This document shows positions 33,668 to 42,122 of a stretch of DNA of 64,000 nt, piece by piece. The DNA comes from Bradyrhizobium sp. CER78 (GTDB taxonomy: Bacteria > Pseudomonadota > Alphaproteobacteria > Rhizobiales > Xanthobacteraceae): contig NZ_JARVWP010000004.1 of assembly GCF_029846235.1 (NCBI RefSeq), positions 372,001-436,000 on the forward strand, given 5' to 3'. The number at the start of each line of letters is the position of its first letter. Position 1 is the first letter of the stretch. Both the position numbers and the translations under genes were made by a program. The notes under the pieces are model-generated. The model searched no databases. It saw only the letters and a list, made by a program, of their open reading frames with translations, and was not told where the DNA came from.

Positions 33668-36600
33668 ATGCACGTCGTTCGCTCGGTTCGCCTCTGGATG
33701 AAGGAGGGCAGATCCGACAAGCTCTATGAAGTCGATCTCGTCGATCTGGAACGCGCCGACGACGACGCACGGTATCTGGTCAATTTCAGATATGGCCGTC
33801 GCGGCACCTCGCTAAGGGATGGAACCAAGACCCCATCGCCGGTCACCCGCGCGAATGCCGAAAAGCTGTTCGATAGTGTCGTGGTGTCCAAGATCAACGA
33901 CGGCTATCGCCGCATCGACGGCGATGCACCGCCGCTGACCGTTTCTGATACCGATGTCGATACCAACGGACGCGACACGGAATTGCTCAGGAAGCTCGCG
34001 GTCTGCGCGCGCAGCGCGTGGCCAGAGAATGAGCGCGACCGCCTGTTCTGGCGCCTCGGTGTGATCCGGCTCACAGCCGCCTATCCCCAGCTCGCCGCCA
34101 TCGCCGAGAAGACCGGCGCGGCGAACGCGAGCTACAGCCTCGTCTATGCGCTGGCGCGCTGCGGCGGCGCCGACGCCGCCGATCTGCTGCGCCGCTGTGC
34201 CGACGTCAATGTCAGCCTGATGACGCGGGACTACGCGGCCTATGCCCTCGCAAGTGAACTGATGGGCGCGCGGCGAGCGTCGCCGCGGCTGTCGCTGCCG
34301 CGAACGACGGATGCCGCGGCGACCCGCGACATCGAGATGGCGCTGGCGAACGGCAACGGCGCGGGCCTGATCCAGGCCCTGCTGGCGGCGAATTCGGTTC
34401 AGCCGGGTTTCGCCAATCAGTTCCTCATTGCGCTCGCCCACCATGCGCTCGCAGACAGCGCTGCGCGCAAGACGCTGCTCGCGGCTGTGCACGCGATGAG
34501 CCCGCGACCGCCCTATGTGCAGGTGCTGCGGCGGCTGTTCAAATATGCCGATCTCACCGACGACGGCCCGCTGTTCGCTGCAACCGCGCGGCAGTTCGAG
34601 CTGGCGACGCCGATGTATTATCGCGGCCGGGTCTACAACGACCGCGTCTGGCTGCCCGGTTCGCGCCAGGCGCTGAAGCTCAGCGAGGAACTGCAGAGTG
34701 CGGCTCCGCGCGTCGCGCTGTCCGACCAGACCCTGCTCTACTTCAAGCGGCGCGCCTGGCGCATGCTGCGCAAGCGCGCCGAGCTCGGGCAGGACGCGTT
34801 CACGGCGATGGCGAGCGAGCTGCTCCTCGCCTTCACCGACGCCGACGGCATCAAGCCGGCGACGTGGACCGAGCATATCCGGATCGAACGCAGCTATCGT
34901 CCTGTCCCTCATGCCGCCGAGGCGCTCAGCCGGGTTTGGAGCGTCAGCCACCTGCTGCATGCCGCGGCCCCGACCAGCCACTTCAATACCAGGGCTCTCA
35001 CGCATCGCCATGTCGGCGACCGTGCGCCGGCGCAGCGCGAGGAAGCCTTCCCCACGCTATGGGATGCCCGGCCTGAGCGGCTGCTGCGCATCGCGACACT
35101 GGCGCGCAATCACGCGGCAGCGCGCTTCGCGGCCGAGGCGCTGCGGCAGGGCCCGCCGCGGCCCGAGACGATGGACGTGGCCGCGATCGGCGGCCTGCTC
35201 GCCTCGCCCTATCCCGAGGTCACCACACTTGCGGCCACGATCGCACGGCGCCTGATCGATGCCGGCAAGGCCGATGCGGCATTGATCGCCGCGCTGCTTG
35301 AGACCACCGCACCTGAGATGCGCGATTTGGCCATCCGCGCCATTGACGACCGCGCCGATTGGCCGTGGGCCGACCCCGCCCTTGCGCGCGCCGCGCTGAC
35401 CAGCCCGCACGACCACGTACAAGCCCGCACGCGCGGCTGGCTGCGCGACCGCACGCCCTCGCGGGAGCAACGCGCCCGCGCGACGGAAGCGTTTGCGGCC
35501 TGGCTCGCGCACTTGCCGTCACAGCTTGACGAGCTGCAGCGCGCCGGCCTCACGTCGGCTCTCGCGCTGCTGCCGCAGCTCTGGCCGGATCGCGACTGCC
35601 CGCTGCAGCCGGAGGTGATCGAGAGCCTGACCGGCCACGCCAGCCCCGACGTCCAGGCAGCCAGCATCCAGCTCATCGCGGTGACCCCGACACGGCCCGG
35701 CGACCTGCCGGAAGCGTTCTGGCAGGCGATCCTGCAGGCTGATGCGCCGGAAATCCGCATGGCTTCGATGAGCCTCTTGGCGCGGCTCGACGACGCCGCG
35801 CTCGCGCAACATCGCGATGGCATCGTGCTGGCCGCCACCGGCGACCATGCCGGGCTGCGCGCGGCCGCGCGGCCACTCGTCACGCGCCTTGCGGCGAGCG
35901 ACGAGGCTTTCGCCATCCGGCTGCGCGACATGCTGATGGCCGGCTTCTTCCGCGCCGAACCTATCGAGGGCCATGCGGCCGACATGGTCACGCTGTTCGT
36001 CGAAGCGTTGCCGCAAGCCGCGGCCGCCATCGACGACGGCACGCTGTGGCGCCTGTTGCAGGCGCGCGCATCCGGCGCCCGCATGCTCGGCGCCAAGCTT
36101 TTGGAAAGCCGCGCCCCGTCGCGCTTCTCGGTCCGCCAGCTCGCCCGCCTCGGCAACCATCCGTTCGCCGCCGTGCGCCGCTTCGCACTTGATGCGTTCA
36201 CGGCTGACGAGCCCCGCTTCCGAGCCGACCCGCAGAATGCGGTGCTGCTGGTCGAGAGCGAGTGGGATGATGTCCGCACGACCGCGGTGAACCGCCTCAC
36301 GGCATGGCCCAGCGATGCGCTGCCGGCGGCGGCGCTGGCTGTGATGGCCGACTCGACCGTGCCTGCGGTGCAGGACGGCGCCCGCCTGCTGCTGCGGCGC
36401 AGCCTCGCCGACAGCGATATCGCCGAGGTGTTGGGGCGCGTGCTGGAGCATCCCTCCGGCAGCTTCCATCTCTTCGTCACCGAGCTGATCACAGGCGAGT
36501 CGCTGGCGGATGCGGCGATCTTCGCCAAATTCCTCACCCAGGCCCGCGTCATCCTGATGCAGATCAACCGCGGGCGCATCGCCAAGGACCGGATCTTCAC

Positions 36601-36826
36601 GGCGCTGCGCAATGAGGCGCTGGCGCACCGGGACCGCGCAGCGGCGATCGCGCAGCTGCTGCACGACTTCACGCTCAGCGTAACCCTGCGTGACAAGGCG
36701 CCCGCGCTGATCATCCTGCGCGACATCGCGCATGCCTGGCCGGATCTGCCGCTGCCCGTCACCGTGGCCCGCGCCGGCCGCACGCCGCCGGGCGGCGGCT
36801 CGCAAACCAGCGGGACCGCCGCATGA
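33668..36826 (+). CDS. WGR-domain, HEAT/ARM-repeat protein of a retron system
   Basis: A 1052-residue soluble protein. Residues about 5-85 form a WGR domain (SVRLWMKEGRSDKLYEVDLV, then YLVNFRYGRRGTSLRDGTKT), a nucleic-acid-associated fold also seen in PARPs. The rest is an all-helical array of degenerate HEAT/ARM-type repeats (many repeats of the kind SYSLVYALARCGGADAADLLRRCADV and LLAATGDHAGLRAAARPLVTRLAAS). No nuclease or ATPase motif was found. The stop overlaps the SWIM gene start (ATGA). By context with the RT and msr-msd RNA it is a retron accessory protein, either a sensor or part of an effector scaffold (inference). Confidence 0.85.
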   Translation: MHVVRSVRLWMKEGRSDKLYEVDLVDLERADDDARYLVNFRYGRRGTSLRDGTKTPSPVTRANAEKLFDSVVVSKINDGYRRIDGDAPPLTVSDTDVDTNGRDTELLRKLAVCARSAWPENERDRLFWRLGVIRLTAAYPQLAAIAEKTGAANASYSLVYALARCGGADAADLLRRCADVNVSLMTRDYAAYALASELMGARRASPRLSLPRTTDAAATRDIEMALANGNGAGLIQALLAANSVQPGFANQFLIALAHHALADSAARKTLLAAVHAMSPRPPYVQVLRRLFKYADLTDDGPLFAATARQFELATPMYYRGRVYNDRVWLPGSRQALKLSEELQSAAPRVALSDQTLLYFKRRAWRMLRKRAELGQDAFTAMASELLLAFTDADGIKPATWTEHIRIERSYRPVPHAAEALSRVWSVSHLLHAAAPTSHFNTRALTHRHVGDRAPAQREEAFPTLWDARPERLLRIATLARNHAAARFAAEALRQGPPRPETMDVAAIGGLLASPYPEVTTLAATIARRLIDAGKADAALIAALLETTAPEMRDLAIRAIDDRADWPWADPALARAALTSPHDHVQARTRGWLRDRTPSREQRARATEAFAAWLAHLPSQLDELQRAGLTSALALLPQLWPDRDCPLQPEVIESLTGHASPDVQAASIQLIAVTPTRPGDLPEAFWQAILQADAPEIRMASMSLLARLDDAALAQHRDGIVLAATGDHAGLRAAARPLVTRLAASDEAFAIRLRDMLMAGFFRAEPIEGHAADMVTLFVEALPQAAAAIDDGTLWRLLQARASGARMLGAKLLESRAPSRFSVRQLARLGNHPFAAVRRFALDAFTADEPRFRADPQNAVLLVESEWDDVRTTAVNRLTAWPSDALPAAALAVMADSTVPAVQDGARLLLRRSLADSDIAEVLGRVLEHPSGSFHLFVTELITGESLADAAIFAKFLTQARVILMQINRGRIAKDRIFTALRNEALAHRDRAAAIAQLLHDFTLSVTLRDKAPALIILRDIAHAWPDLPLPVTVARAGRTPPGGGSQTSGTAA

Positions 36827-38493
36827 ATTTCGCATATCGATTTCTCGGCAGCACCAGCGCCTCGTCCGACGCCGCCTCGTCGTCGTTCGCCTTCGCGCCG
36901 GACACGCTGCGCCAGCCGACCTTCTTCACCGGCAAGGTGGCGCGTCATCTCGCCTTCCGCGAGGCAATCTCCGCGCTGCATCACGTCGTGGTGTCGGACC
37001 TGCGCTTCAAGCCGCGCGATCGCACCGCCTATTTCGAGTGGCTGAAGCAGAACGAGGCCAATTTCCTCGCCGAGGCCACGGCGCAGTCGGCGGCGCTCAA
37101 GCCGCGCATCGCGGACTTGCAGGACCGCATCCGTGGCTTCGACCGCGAGCGCGATCGGCAGATGAAGCCGTTCTGGGCGGCGCGGCAGGCTTATTTCAAC
37201 TACGTCTACAAGCAGAACCGCGATGCCTGGATCGTGCTCGATCCGGTGATCACGGTGCACCCGGACGAGATCTTCTTCGAGTGCTTCAGCCTCGACGAAT
37301 CGAGCTACGGACGGCTGTCCTGCGACCACGACGTGTTCGAGAGCCTCGGCGAGATGGCGTTCGGCACCACCAATATCGACTACAGCCACGCCCTCTACGA
37401 CGAATTCCAGAAGATCCGCTCCTATCGCGACACCACCCTCACCATCGATCCCTCTGGGTTCGAGGTGCAGACCGGCGACGATCTCGACTTCCGCGAGGAG
37501 AAGATCGACCTGCCGGACAGTTGGGTGCGCGGCTTCCTGCAGGTGTCGAGCGCGATGACCCTGCCGGCGCATGTGTTCGAGCTGCATCCCGTGGACATGG
37601 CCAACATCCTCACCCGCCTCGCGCAGAAGAAGGAAAAGGCCGGCCCGCGCTCGCTGCGGTTCGTGCTGAAGCCAGACGCGCCGGTAGAGGTGGTGATCGA
37701 GCCGTGGCACGAACGGCTGACCTTCCGCCGCTCGATCTATCGAGGCACGGCCCCCGCCGAGATCCGCATCTGGGGCCGGCGGCGGCTTGGGATCCTCGAG
37801 CGGGCGCTGCCGCTGGCGCGATCGGTGCGGGTGCATCTGACCGGGACCGGCCTGCCGTCGTTCTTCGTCGTCGACTTCGGCGGCCTGCGCTTCACGCTCG
37901 GCCTGTCCGGCTGGACCGCGAACGACTGGTCATCCGCCGGGCAATTCGACCTGCTCGCGCCGCGCCACAAGGTCGACAACGACACCGCGCAGCGCATTTT
38001 CGCGGCACTCGGCAAGTCGCATGCGGCGACCGCCGCTGAGCTCGCGCGGCAGACCGGCGTCGACCAGACGCTGGTGCATGCGGCGCTCACGGCCTACACC
38101 CAGGCCGGCCGCGTGATGTTCGACCTCGACAAGTCGCTCTACCGCCTGCGCGAGCTGACGCGCGAGCCGCTGTCGTCGGCCCAGCTGCGCTTCGCCAGCC
38201 CGCAGGAGGAGAAGGCCGATCGCCTCATCAACGCCAACCTCGTGACGATCGGCAACATTGATCGCAACCAGGGCGTTCGCAAGATCAACGGCAGCGTGCT
38301 CGACAACGCGCGCACCGAGCAGGTGAGCCTCGTCATCGACGACGACGACCGGCTCGTCGAGGCGCGATGCAGCTGTCATTTCTATGGCCACAACAAGATG
38401 ATGCGCGGCCCGTGCGAGCACATCCTGGCACTGCGCCGGATCTTTCATTCGCAAGTCGAGGGCGTCGCCCAGGATGGGCCCGCCATCGCATGA
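36823..38493 (+). CDS. SWIM zinc-finger protein of a retron system
   Basis: A 556-residue protein starting MNFAYRFLGSTSASSDAASS. It has a charged helical N-terminal half (ALKPRIADLQDRIRGFDRERDRQMKPFW). Near residues 390-450 there is a winged-helix-like segment (RIFAALGKSHAATAAELARQTGVDQTLVHAALTAYTQAGRVMFD). A C-terminal SWIM finger follows, with Cys516-x-Cys518-x12-Cys531-x-His533 (RCSCHFYGHNKMMRGPCEH). SWIM fingers bind DNA or proteins. Translation is coupled to the WGR/HEAT gene (4-base overlap). Together they match the winged-helix/SWIM plus ARM-repeat pair of one retron class. Confidence 0.85.
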   Translation: MNFAYRFLGSTSASSDAASSSFAFAPDTLRQPTFFTGKVARHLAFREAISALHHVVVSDLRFKPRDRTAYFEWLKQNEANFLAEATAQSAALKPRIADLQDRIRGFDRERDRQMKPFWAARQAYFNYVYKQNRDAWIVLDPVITVHPDEIFFECFSLDESSYGRLSCDHDVFESLGEMAFGTTNIDYSHALYDEFQKIRSYRDTTLTIDPSGFEVQTGDDLDFREEKIDLPDSWVRGFLQVSSAMTLPAHVFELHPVDMANILTRLAQKKEKAGPRSLRFVLKPDAPVEVVIEPWHERLTFRRSIYRGTAPAEIRIWGRRRLGILERALPLARSVRVHLTGTGLPSFFVVDFGGLRFTLGLSGWTANDWSSAGQFDLLAPRHKVDNDTAQRIFAALGKSHAATAAELARQTGVDQTLVHAALTAYTQAGRVMFDLDKSLYRLRELTREPLSSAQLRFASPQEEKADRLINANLVTIGNIDRNQGVRKINGSVLDNARTEQVSLVIDDDDRLVEARCSCHFYGHNKMMRGPCEHILALRRIFHSQVEGVAQDGPAIA

Positions 38494-38525
38494 GTGACAT
38501 GAAACCCTTGATCCGCAGAGCCGGC

Positions 38526-38555
38526 TTGTGCCGGCGACGGCAATTCGCGTATCAC
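38526..38555 (+). promoter_or_regulatory. Weak candidate promoter for the retron RNA
   Basis: TTGTGC (38526-38531) and TATCAC (38550-38555) are spaced by 18 bases and would start transcription near 38562, exactly where the a1 arm begins. The -35 lies in the loop and right arm of a perfect hairpin GCCGGC-TTGT-GCCGGC (38520-38535) that could also end or process the upstream WGR-SWIM message. The match to consensus is weak. Confidence 0.35.
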
Positions 38556-38560
38556 TGCAT

Positions 38561-38796
38561 TCGGAAGGGCGCAGGCCGGTCAGGACCTTGCAACCCGGGC
38601 GGCGTATCGCCGTCCTTGCACCATGACCACGCATGCGTCACTGGCCCGATCTTCACTGGGCCGGGGCAGTCCACCCCTACGCAATCGCAGAATGGGTTCC
38701 TTGAACCCAATTGCGTAGGGGTGGACGCCCCGGCGTCGAGTGGATCGATCCAGTTCTTAGAAGAGACGAAGGCAATCCGGCCTGCGCCCTTTCCGA
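38561..38796 (+). ncRNA. Retron msr-msd non-coding RNA
   Basis: All elements of a retron RNA are visible. The a1 arm CGGAAGGGCGCAGGCCGG (38562-38579) pairs with the a2 arm CCGGCCTGCGCCCTTTCCG (38777-38795) over 18 bp with one bulged T. Inside are an msr-like stem-loop GGGCGGCG-TAT-CGCCGTCC (38597-38615, extended by GCAA/TTGC) and GGCCC/GGGCC (38643-38662). Then comes the msd hairpin, whose arms 38660-38685 and 38710-38734 pair over 25 bp with one bulged A, capped by GGGTTC-CTT-GAACCC. It directly precedes the RT gene. The branching G cannot be fixed; a G shortly after a1 (CAGGACC, about 38583) is a candidate. Confidence 0.85.
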
Positions 38797-38842
38797 TCCC
38801 CCTCCGCAAGGCCGCCGCACTCCTGACCGGAGGGCTGGCCGC

Positions 38843-40663
38843 GTGAACGAGACCGTTGCTCCCGGCACGTTGACGCGCCAGGAACTCTACGACCGCATCC
38901 GCCAGTCGTCGAAGGACGAGGTCATCCTCGAGGAGATGATCCGCCTCGGTTTCTGGCCCGATGGCGAGGATGCGCCGGCGCCCGCCGCGGACGCGATCCG
39001 CGGCCGCGCAGAGGCGATGCGCGAGCTCACCGAACTGCAGCGCCAGAACGCCACGCTCGCCGATCCCGAGCGCGCGCTGAAGGAAATGCACAAGCGCCGC
39101 AAGGCCGAGGCGATGGCGCGGCGGCAGGAGACCAAGCGCCGCAACGCGGAGGCGCGCCAAAGCCGGGCCTTCGCCTGGTACGACCGGCGCAAGCGCGACG
39201 TGCTCTATCTCGGCGAGGACGTCTCGCGGGGCCTTCATACCCGTACGACCACGACGCCCTTGCGCGACGGCCTGCCCCCGCTCGCCGATGCCAAGGCGCT
39301 GGCCGACGCGATGGGCGTGCCGCTGGGCGAGCTGCGCTTCCTCGCCTTCAACAGGAAGGTGGCATCGGTCAATCACTATCAGCGCTTCACGATCCCGAAG
39401 AAGAGCGGCGGCGAGCGGTTGATCTCGGCGCCGATGCCGCGCCTCAAGCGCGCGCAGTATTGGGTGCTGGACAACATCCTCGCGCGGGTGCCGCTGCATG
39501 ATGCCGCGCACGGTTTTGCTCCTCAGCGCTCCATCCTGACCAATGCGCGCAACCATGTCGGCCGCGACGTGGTGATCAATCTCGACCTCAAGGATTTCTT
39601 CCCGACCTTGACCTACGCCCGCGTCAAGGGCCTGTTCGAGGCGCTGGGCTATGCCGAAGCGGCCGCGATCCCGCTCGCGCTGTTGTGCACCGAACCGATG
39701 GTCGACGAAGTGGCGCTCGACGGCGAACGCCACTTCATCGCAGACGGCCCGCGGCTGCTGCCGCAGGGCGCGCCGACCAGCCCCGCGATCACCAACCTGA
39801 TCTGCCGCAAGCTCGACCGACGCCTTGTGGGGCTCGCGCGCACACTTGGTTTCGTCTACAGCCGCTACGCCGACGACCTGACCTTCTCCGGCTCGGGCGA
39901 AGCGGTGAGAAAGATCGGCACCTTGCTCAAGGCCGTGCACGGCATCGTCGCCTCCGAGGGGTTCACGGTCCATCCGGACAAGACGCGCGTGATGCGCCGC
40001 TCGACGCGGCAGGAGGTCACCGGCCTCACCGTCAACGAGGCGGTGGCGGTGCCGCGCGACCTGCTGCGCCGTTACCGCGCCGTGCTGCAGCAGGTCGAGC
40101 GCCATGGACCGGAAGGCAAGCACTTCGGCCCCGGCAAGGACGTGATCCGGTCGCTGCTCGGCTTCGGCCATTTCGCTGTCATGGTCGATCCGGAAAGCGG
40201 CGCGCCCTTGCTGCAGCGAGCGCTGCACCTCGCCGCGCAGTACGCTCCCGCCCCGTCCGCGCGGCGCCCGACCCGCGCTGCATTCCGTAAGGCTGCGGCC
40301 GCCGGCCAGACACCGCCCGGCCGGCAACGGACTCCCGCGGAGCGACCGCCGCCAGCACCGGACCCGGTCTTGGTCGCGCTGGCGCGACAGGACGCAAAGA
40401 AGCGGGCTGCGCAAGCCCGCACTGCTGCGCCCAGTCCGTCGCGCCCGCCCAATGTTCCGCCACCACCGGCAGGCGTCACGCGCCCGGATGGCCCGCCGCC
40501 CGCACCCGCGGCGGGACCGGCGACGGCACCGAACAGGAAACGGCCGTGGTTCGTCACGGCACTGGTAATCCTGTTGGCGCTTGCCTTGCTGCCGCTCCCT
40601 GGCGGCCCCGCCATGGCTGGTGCGTTGCTGTTTCTTTACTTCAGCCGATGGTGGAAGCGGTAA
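38843..40663 (+). CDS. Retron-type reverse transcriptase with membrane-anchored tail
   Basis: A 606-residue protein starting at GTG with GGAGGG eight bases upstream. Longer upstream frames run through the ncRNA and are rejected. Residues 1-150 are a charged helical extension. RT domain about 160-410: INLDLKDFFPT (248-255), retron NAxxH as NARNH (234-238), LPQGAPTSPAITN (from 306), catalytic YADD (342-345) and VTG (392-394). From about 470 it is Pro/Ala-rich, ending in two hydrophobic stretches (FVTALVILLALALLPL, MAGALLFLYF) and SRWWKR. It would copy the adjacent RNA into msDNA. No maturase or endonuclease domain, so not a group II intron. Confidence 0.92.
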   Translation: MNETVAPGTLTRQELYDRIRQSSKDEVILEEMIRLGFWPDGEDAPAPAADAIRGRAEAMRELTELQRQNATLADPERALKEMHKRRKAEAMARRQETKRRNAEARQSRAFAWYDRRKRDVLYLGEDVSRGLHTRTTTTPLRDGLPPLADAKALADAMGVPLGELRFLAFNRKVASVNHYQRFTIPKKSGGERLISAPMPRLKRAQYWVLDNILARVPLHDAAHGFAPQRSILTNARNHVGRDVVINLDLKDFFPTLTYARVKGLFEALGYAEAAAIPLALLCTEPMVDEVALDGERHFIADGPRLLPQGAPTSPAITNLICRKLDRRLVGLARTLGFVYSRYADDLTFSGSGEAVRKIGTLLKAVHGIVASEGFTVHPDKTRVMRRSTRQEVTGLTVNEAVAVPRDLLRRYRAVLQQVERHGPEGKHFGPGKDVIRSLLGFGHFAVMVDPESGAPLLQRALHLAAQYAPAPSARRPTRAAFRKAAAAGQTPPGRQRTPAERPPPAPDPVLVALARQDAKKRAAQARTAAPSPSRPPNVPPPPAGVTRPDGPPPAPAAGPATAPNRKRPWFVTALVILLALALLPLPGGPAMAGALLFLYFSRWWKR

Positions 40664-40699
40664 GCGGCCGGAGCTTTCGCGTGAGAGCCAGCTAACGCA

Positions 40700-42040
40700 C
40701 TAGCTCTGAGGTTTGGACAGGAACGAGTCCTGTGTCCAGCCAGCGCCACCCATCGCTACAGCGATCGAACCGCCACCGGCTCGACCAGAGCTACTTGCCA
40801 GATACTGGTTCAGAAGCGCAAAGCTGCTGCCAGCTTGAGATGCGGCGGTCGTGCCTTGATCTCCCCACCCAGAAGTTGCCTGCGGCGCGGCGGCTGCCAA
40901 CGAGGTCGGCTGCGCAAAATCCTGGTTTGCCCAGCTTCCAGTGCTTGCGCCGGTCGTGCTCGCCGACCAGCCGGACGATGATGTCGGCGCCAGTCCCATG
41001 GCGGCTAGCATCGCTCCCATGGGGCCGGGGTCGGTCGTTGCAGCGGTCGGCGATGGGTCGACCGCCGCGGCCACCGGCGAAGTGGTGTCCGGGATGACAG
41101 TTGGCGCGACAATGGCGGTTGTCGAATCGGTCGCGGCCGGGTTGGTCGCAACTGGGGTCGTCGTCGTGGTCGGCTGGGTGGGCGGTGTGGTCGGGTCTGT
41201 CGAGGCAGTGACGTTGGCACCGGTGACGGTGTTACCGCTGCCGGACGGCTGATAGAGCTGGACCTCGGCGATCTGCATCGGCATCGACGATGGGGTCGAA
41301 CTGTCCAGCGCAGTATGCCATCCGGCCGCGTTTGAGTTCGCGACCTGATTGCTCATGATCAGCTGCATCGGCTCGTTCGGAATCGGGACCTGCGCGCTGG
41401 TCGCCGTCGCAATCTGCTTGCCGTCGAGATACCAGGTGATCGATTGGCCGGGCACCCAGTTGATGCCGTAGGTATGGAAGCCGGCCGTGAGGTCGATGCC
41501 GGTGTCGACCGTGCCGCCGACCGTCCCTGAGGGCGTGTGAAGATGCCAGGTGAAGGCCTGGTTGGCCGGCCCATTGCCGGTATATCCCCCCTCCTGGATA
41601 TCGATCTCGAAATTGTCGCCGCTGCTCGAGCCTGCGCCGGGCATCAACCAGAGTCCCGGCCATGCACCGTCGCCGCTCGGCGCCTTCATGCTGATCTGAA
41701 GATAACCGCCGTCAAATTCGAAGTTGCCATAGCTGCTGACGGCACCGGACGTGATCGGAAACGTTTGTGCGGTGCCCTGATTGATGCCGCTGACCTGCTG
41801 CGTGGTCGCCGTGAGATCGAGAATGCCGTTGCTCACGCTCACCTGGCTCGGCATGTCGTAGTCGGCGTCGTACGGGCCGCCCGGCCCGCTGCCGCCTGAT
41901 CCATTGCTATTCCACGCCGAACCATTGGCGGCGTTGCTCGTGATGTAGTTGTGCCAGTAACTGTCTAGCGTCGTTCCAGAGAAGCTCTCCTGGTAAACGA
42001 GATTGCTCGACGTGAAACCTGCTGGCGCGGCAAGTGCCAT
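40700..42040 (-). CDS. Glycoside hydrolase family 16 protein
   Basis: A 446-residue protein. The ATG before ALAAPAGFTSSNLVYQE was chosen because of the GGAAC/GGA sequence upstream and because the fold begins there. The GH16 beta-sandwich spans about residues 15-270, with the catalytic signature NFEIDIQEGG (E-x-D-x-x-E) and WPGLWLMPG. GH16 enzymes cut beta-1,3/1,4-glucans or exopolysaccharide. No N-terminal signal is evident. The long Thr/Ala/Ser-rich tail could carry a C-terminal type I secretion signal, as in rhizobial EPS glycanases (inference). Two 26-bp direct repeats lie just upstream. Confidence 0.88.
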   Translation of the reverse strand: MALAAPAGFTSSNLVYQESFSGTTLDSYWHNYITSNAANGSAWNSNGSGGSGPGGPYDADYDMPSQVSVSNGILDLTATTQQVSGINQGTAQTFPITSGAVSSYGNFEFDGGYLQISMKAPSGDGAWPGLWLMPGAGSSSGDNFEIDIQEGGYTGNGPANQAFTWHLHTPSGTVGGTVDTGIDLTAGFHTYGINWVPGQSITWYLDGKQIATATSAQVPIPNEPMQLIMSNQVANSNAAGWHTALDSSTPSSMPMQIAEVQLYQPSGSGNTVTGANVTASTDPTTPPTQPTTTTTPVATNPAATDSTTAIVAPTVIPDTTSPVAAAVDPSPTAATTDPGPMGAMLAAMGLAPTSSSGWSASTTGASTGSWANQDFAQPTSLAAAAPQATSGWGDQGTTAASQAGSSFALLNQYLASSSGRAGGGSIAVAMGGAGWTQDSFLSKPQS

Positions 42041-42070
42041 TCCATGTTCCTTCCAGAGATTGAACGAAGA

Positions 42071-42122
42071 ATTCCACTGTCGCGAACTGCGCGACCATTC
42101 CACTGCCGCGAACCGCGCGACA
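42071..42122. repeat. Two tandem 26-bp direct repeats upstream of the GH16 gene
   Basis: Units beginning ATTCCACTG lie head to tail, differing at three positions (GTCGCGAACTGCGCGACC versus GCCGCGAACCGCGCGACA). Each contains an inverted TCGCG...CGCGA core. They begin 31 bases before the GH16 start, a position suited to a paired regulator-binding site. Confidence 0.6.

Noticed and set aside
35209..37836. 875-codon open frame antisense to the WGR/HEAT and SWIM genes
   Set aside because: High-GC shadow: composition is low-complexity Arg/Gly/Ala/Ser, no domain, and it opposes two well-supported genes.
38711..38842. Upstream in-frame extension of the reverse transcriptase
   Set aside because: It would translate the msd hairpin and a2 arm. 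The GTG at 38843 has a perfect GGAGGG eight bases before it.
38843..40663. Group II intron maturase or diversity-generating RT
   Set aside because: No maturase (domain X) or HNH region, no template/variable repeat pair, and retron-specific NAxxH and VTG motifs with an msr-msd RNA are present.
42071..42122. CRISPR array
   Set aside because: Only two imperfect units, directly abutting with no spacers; no cas genes.
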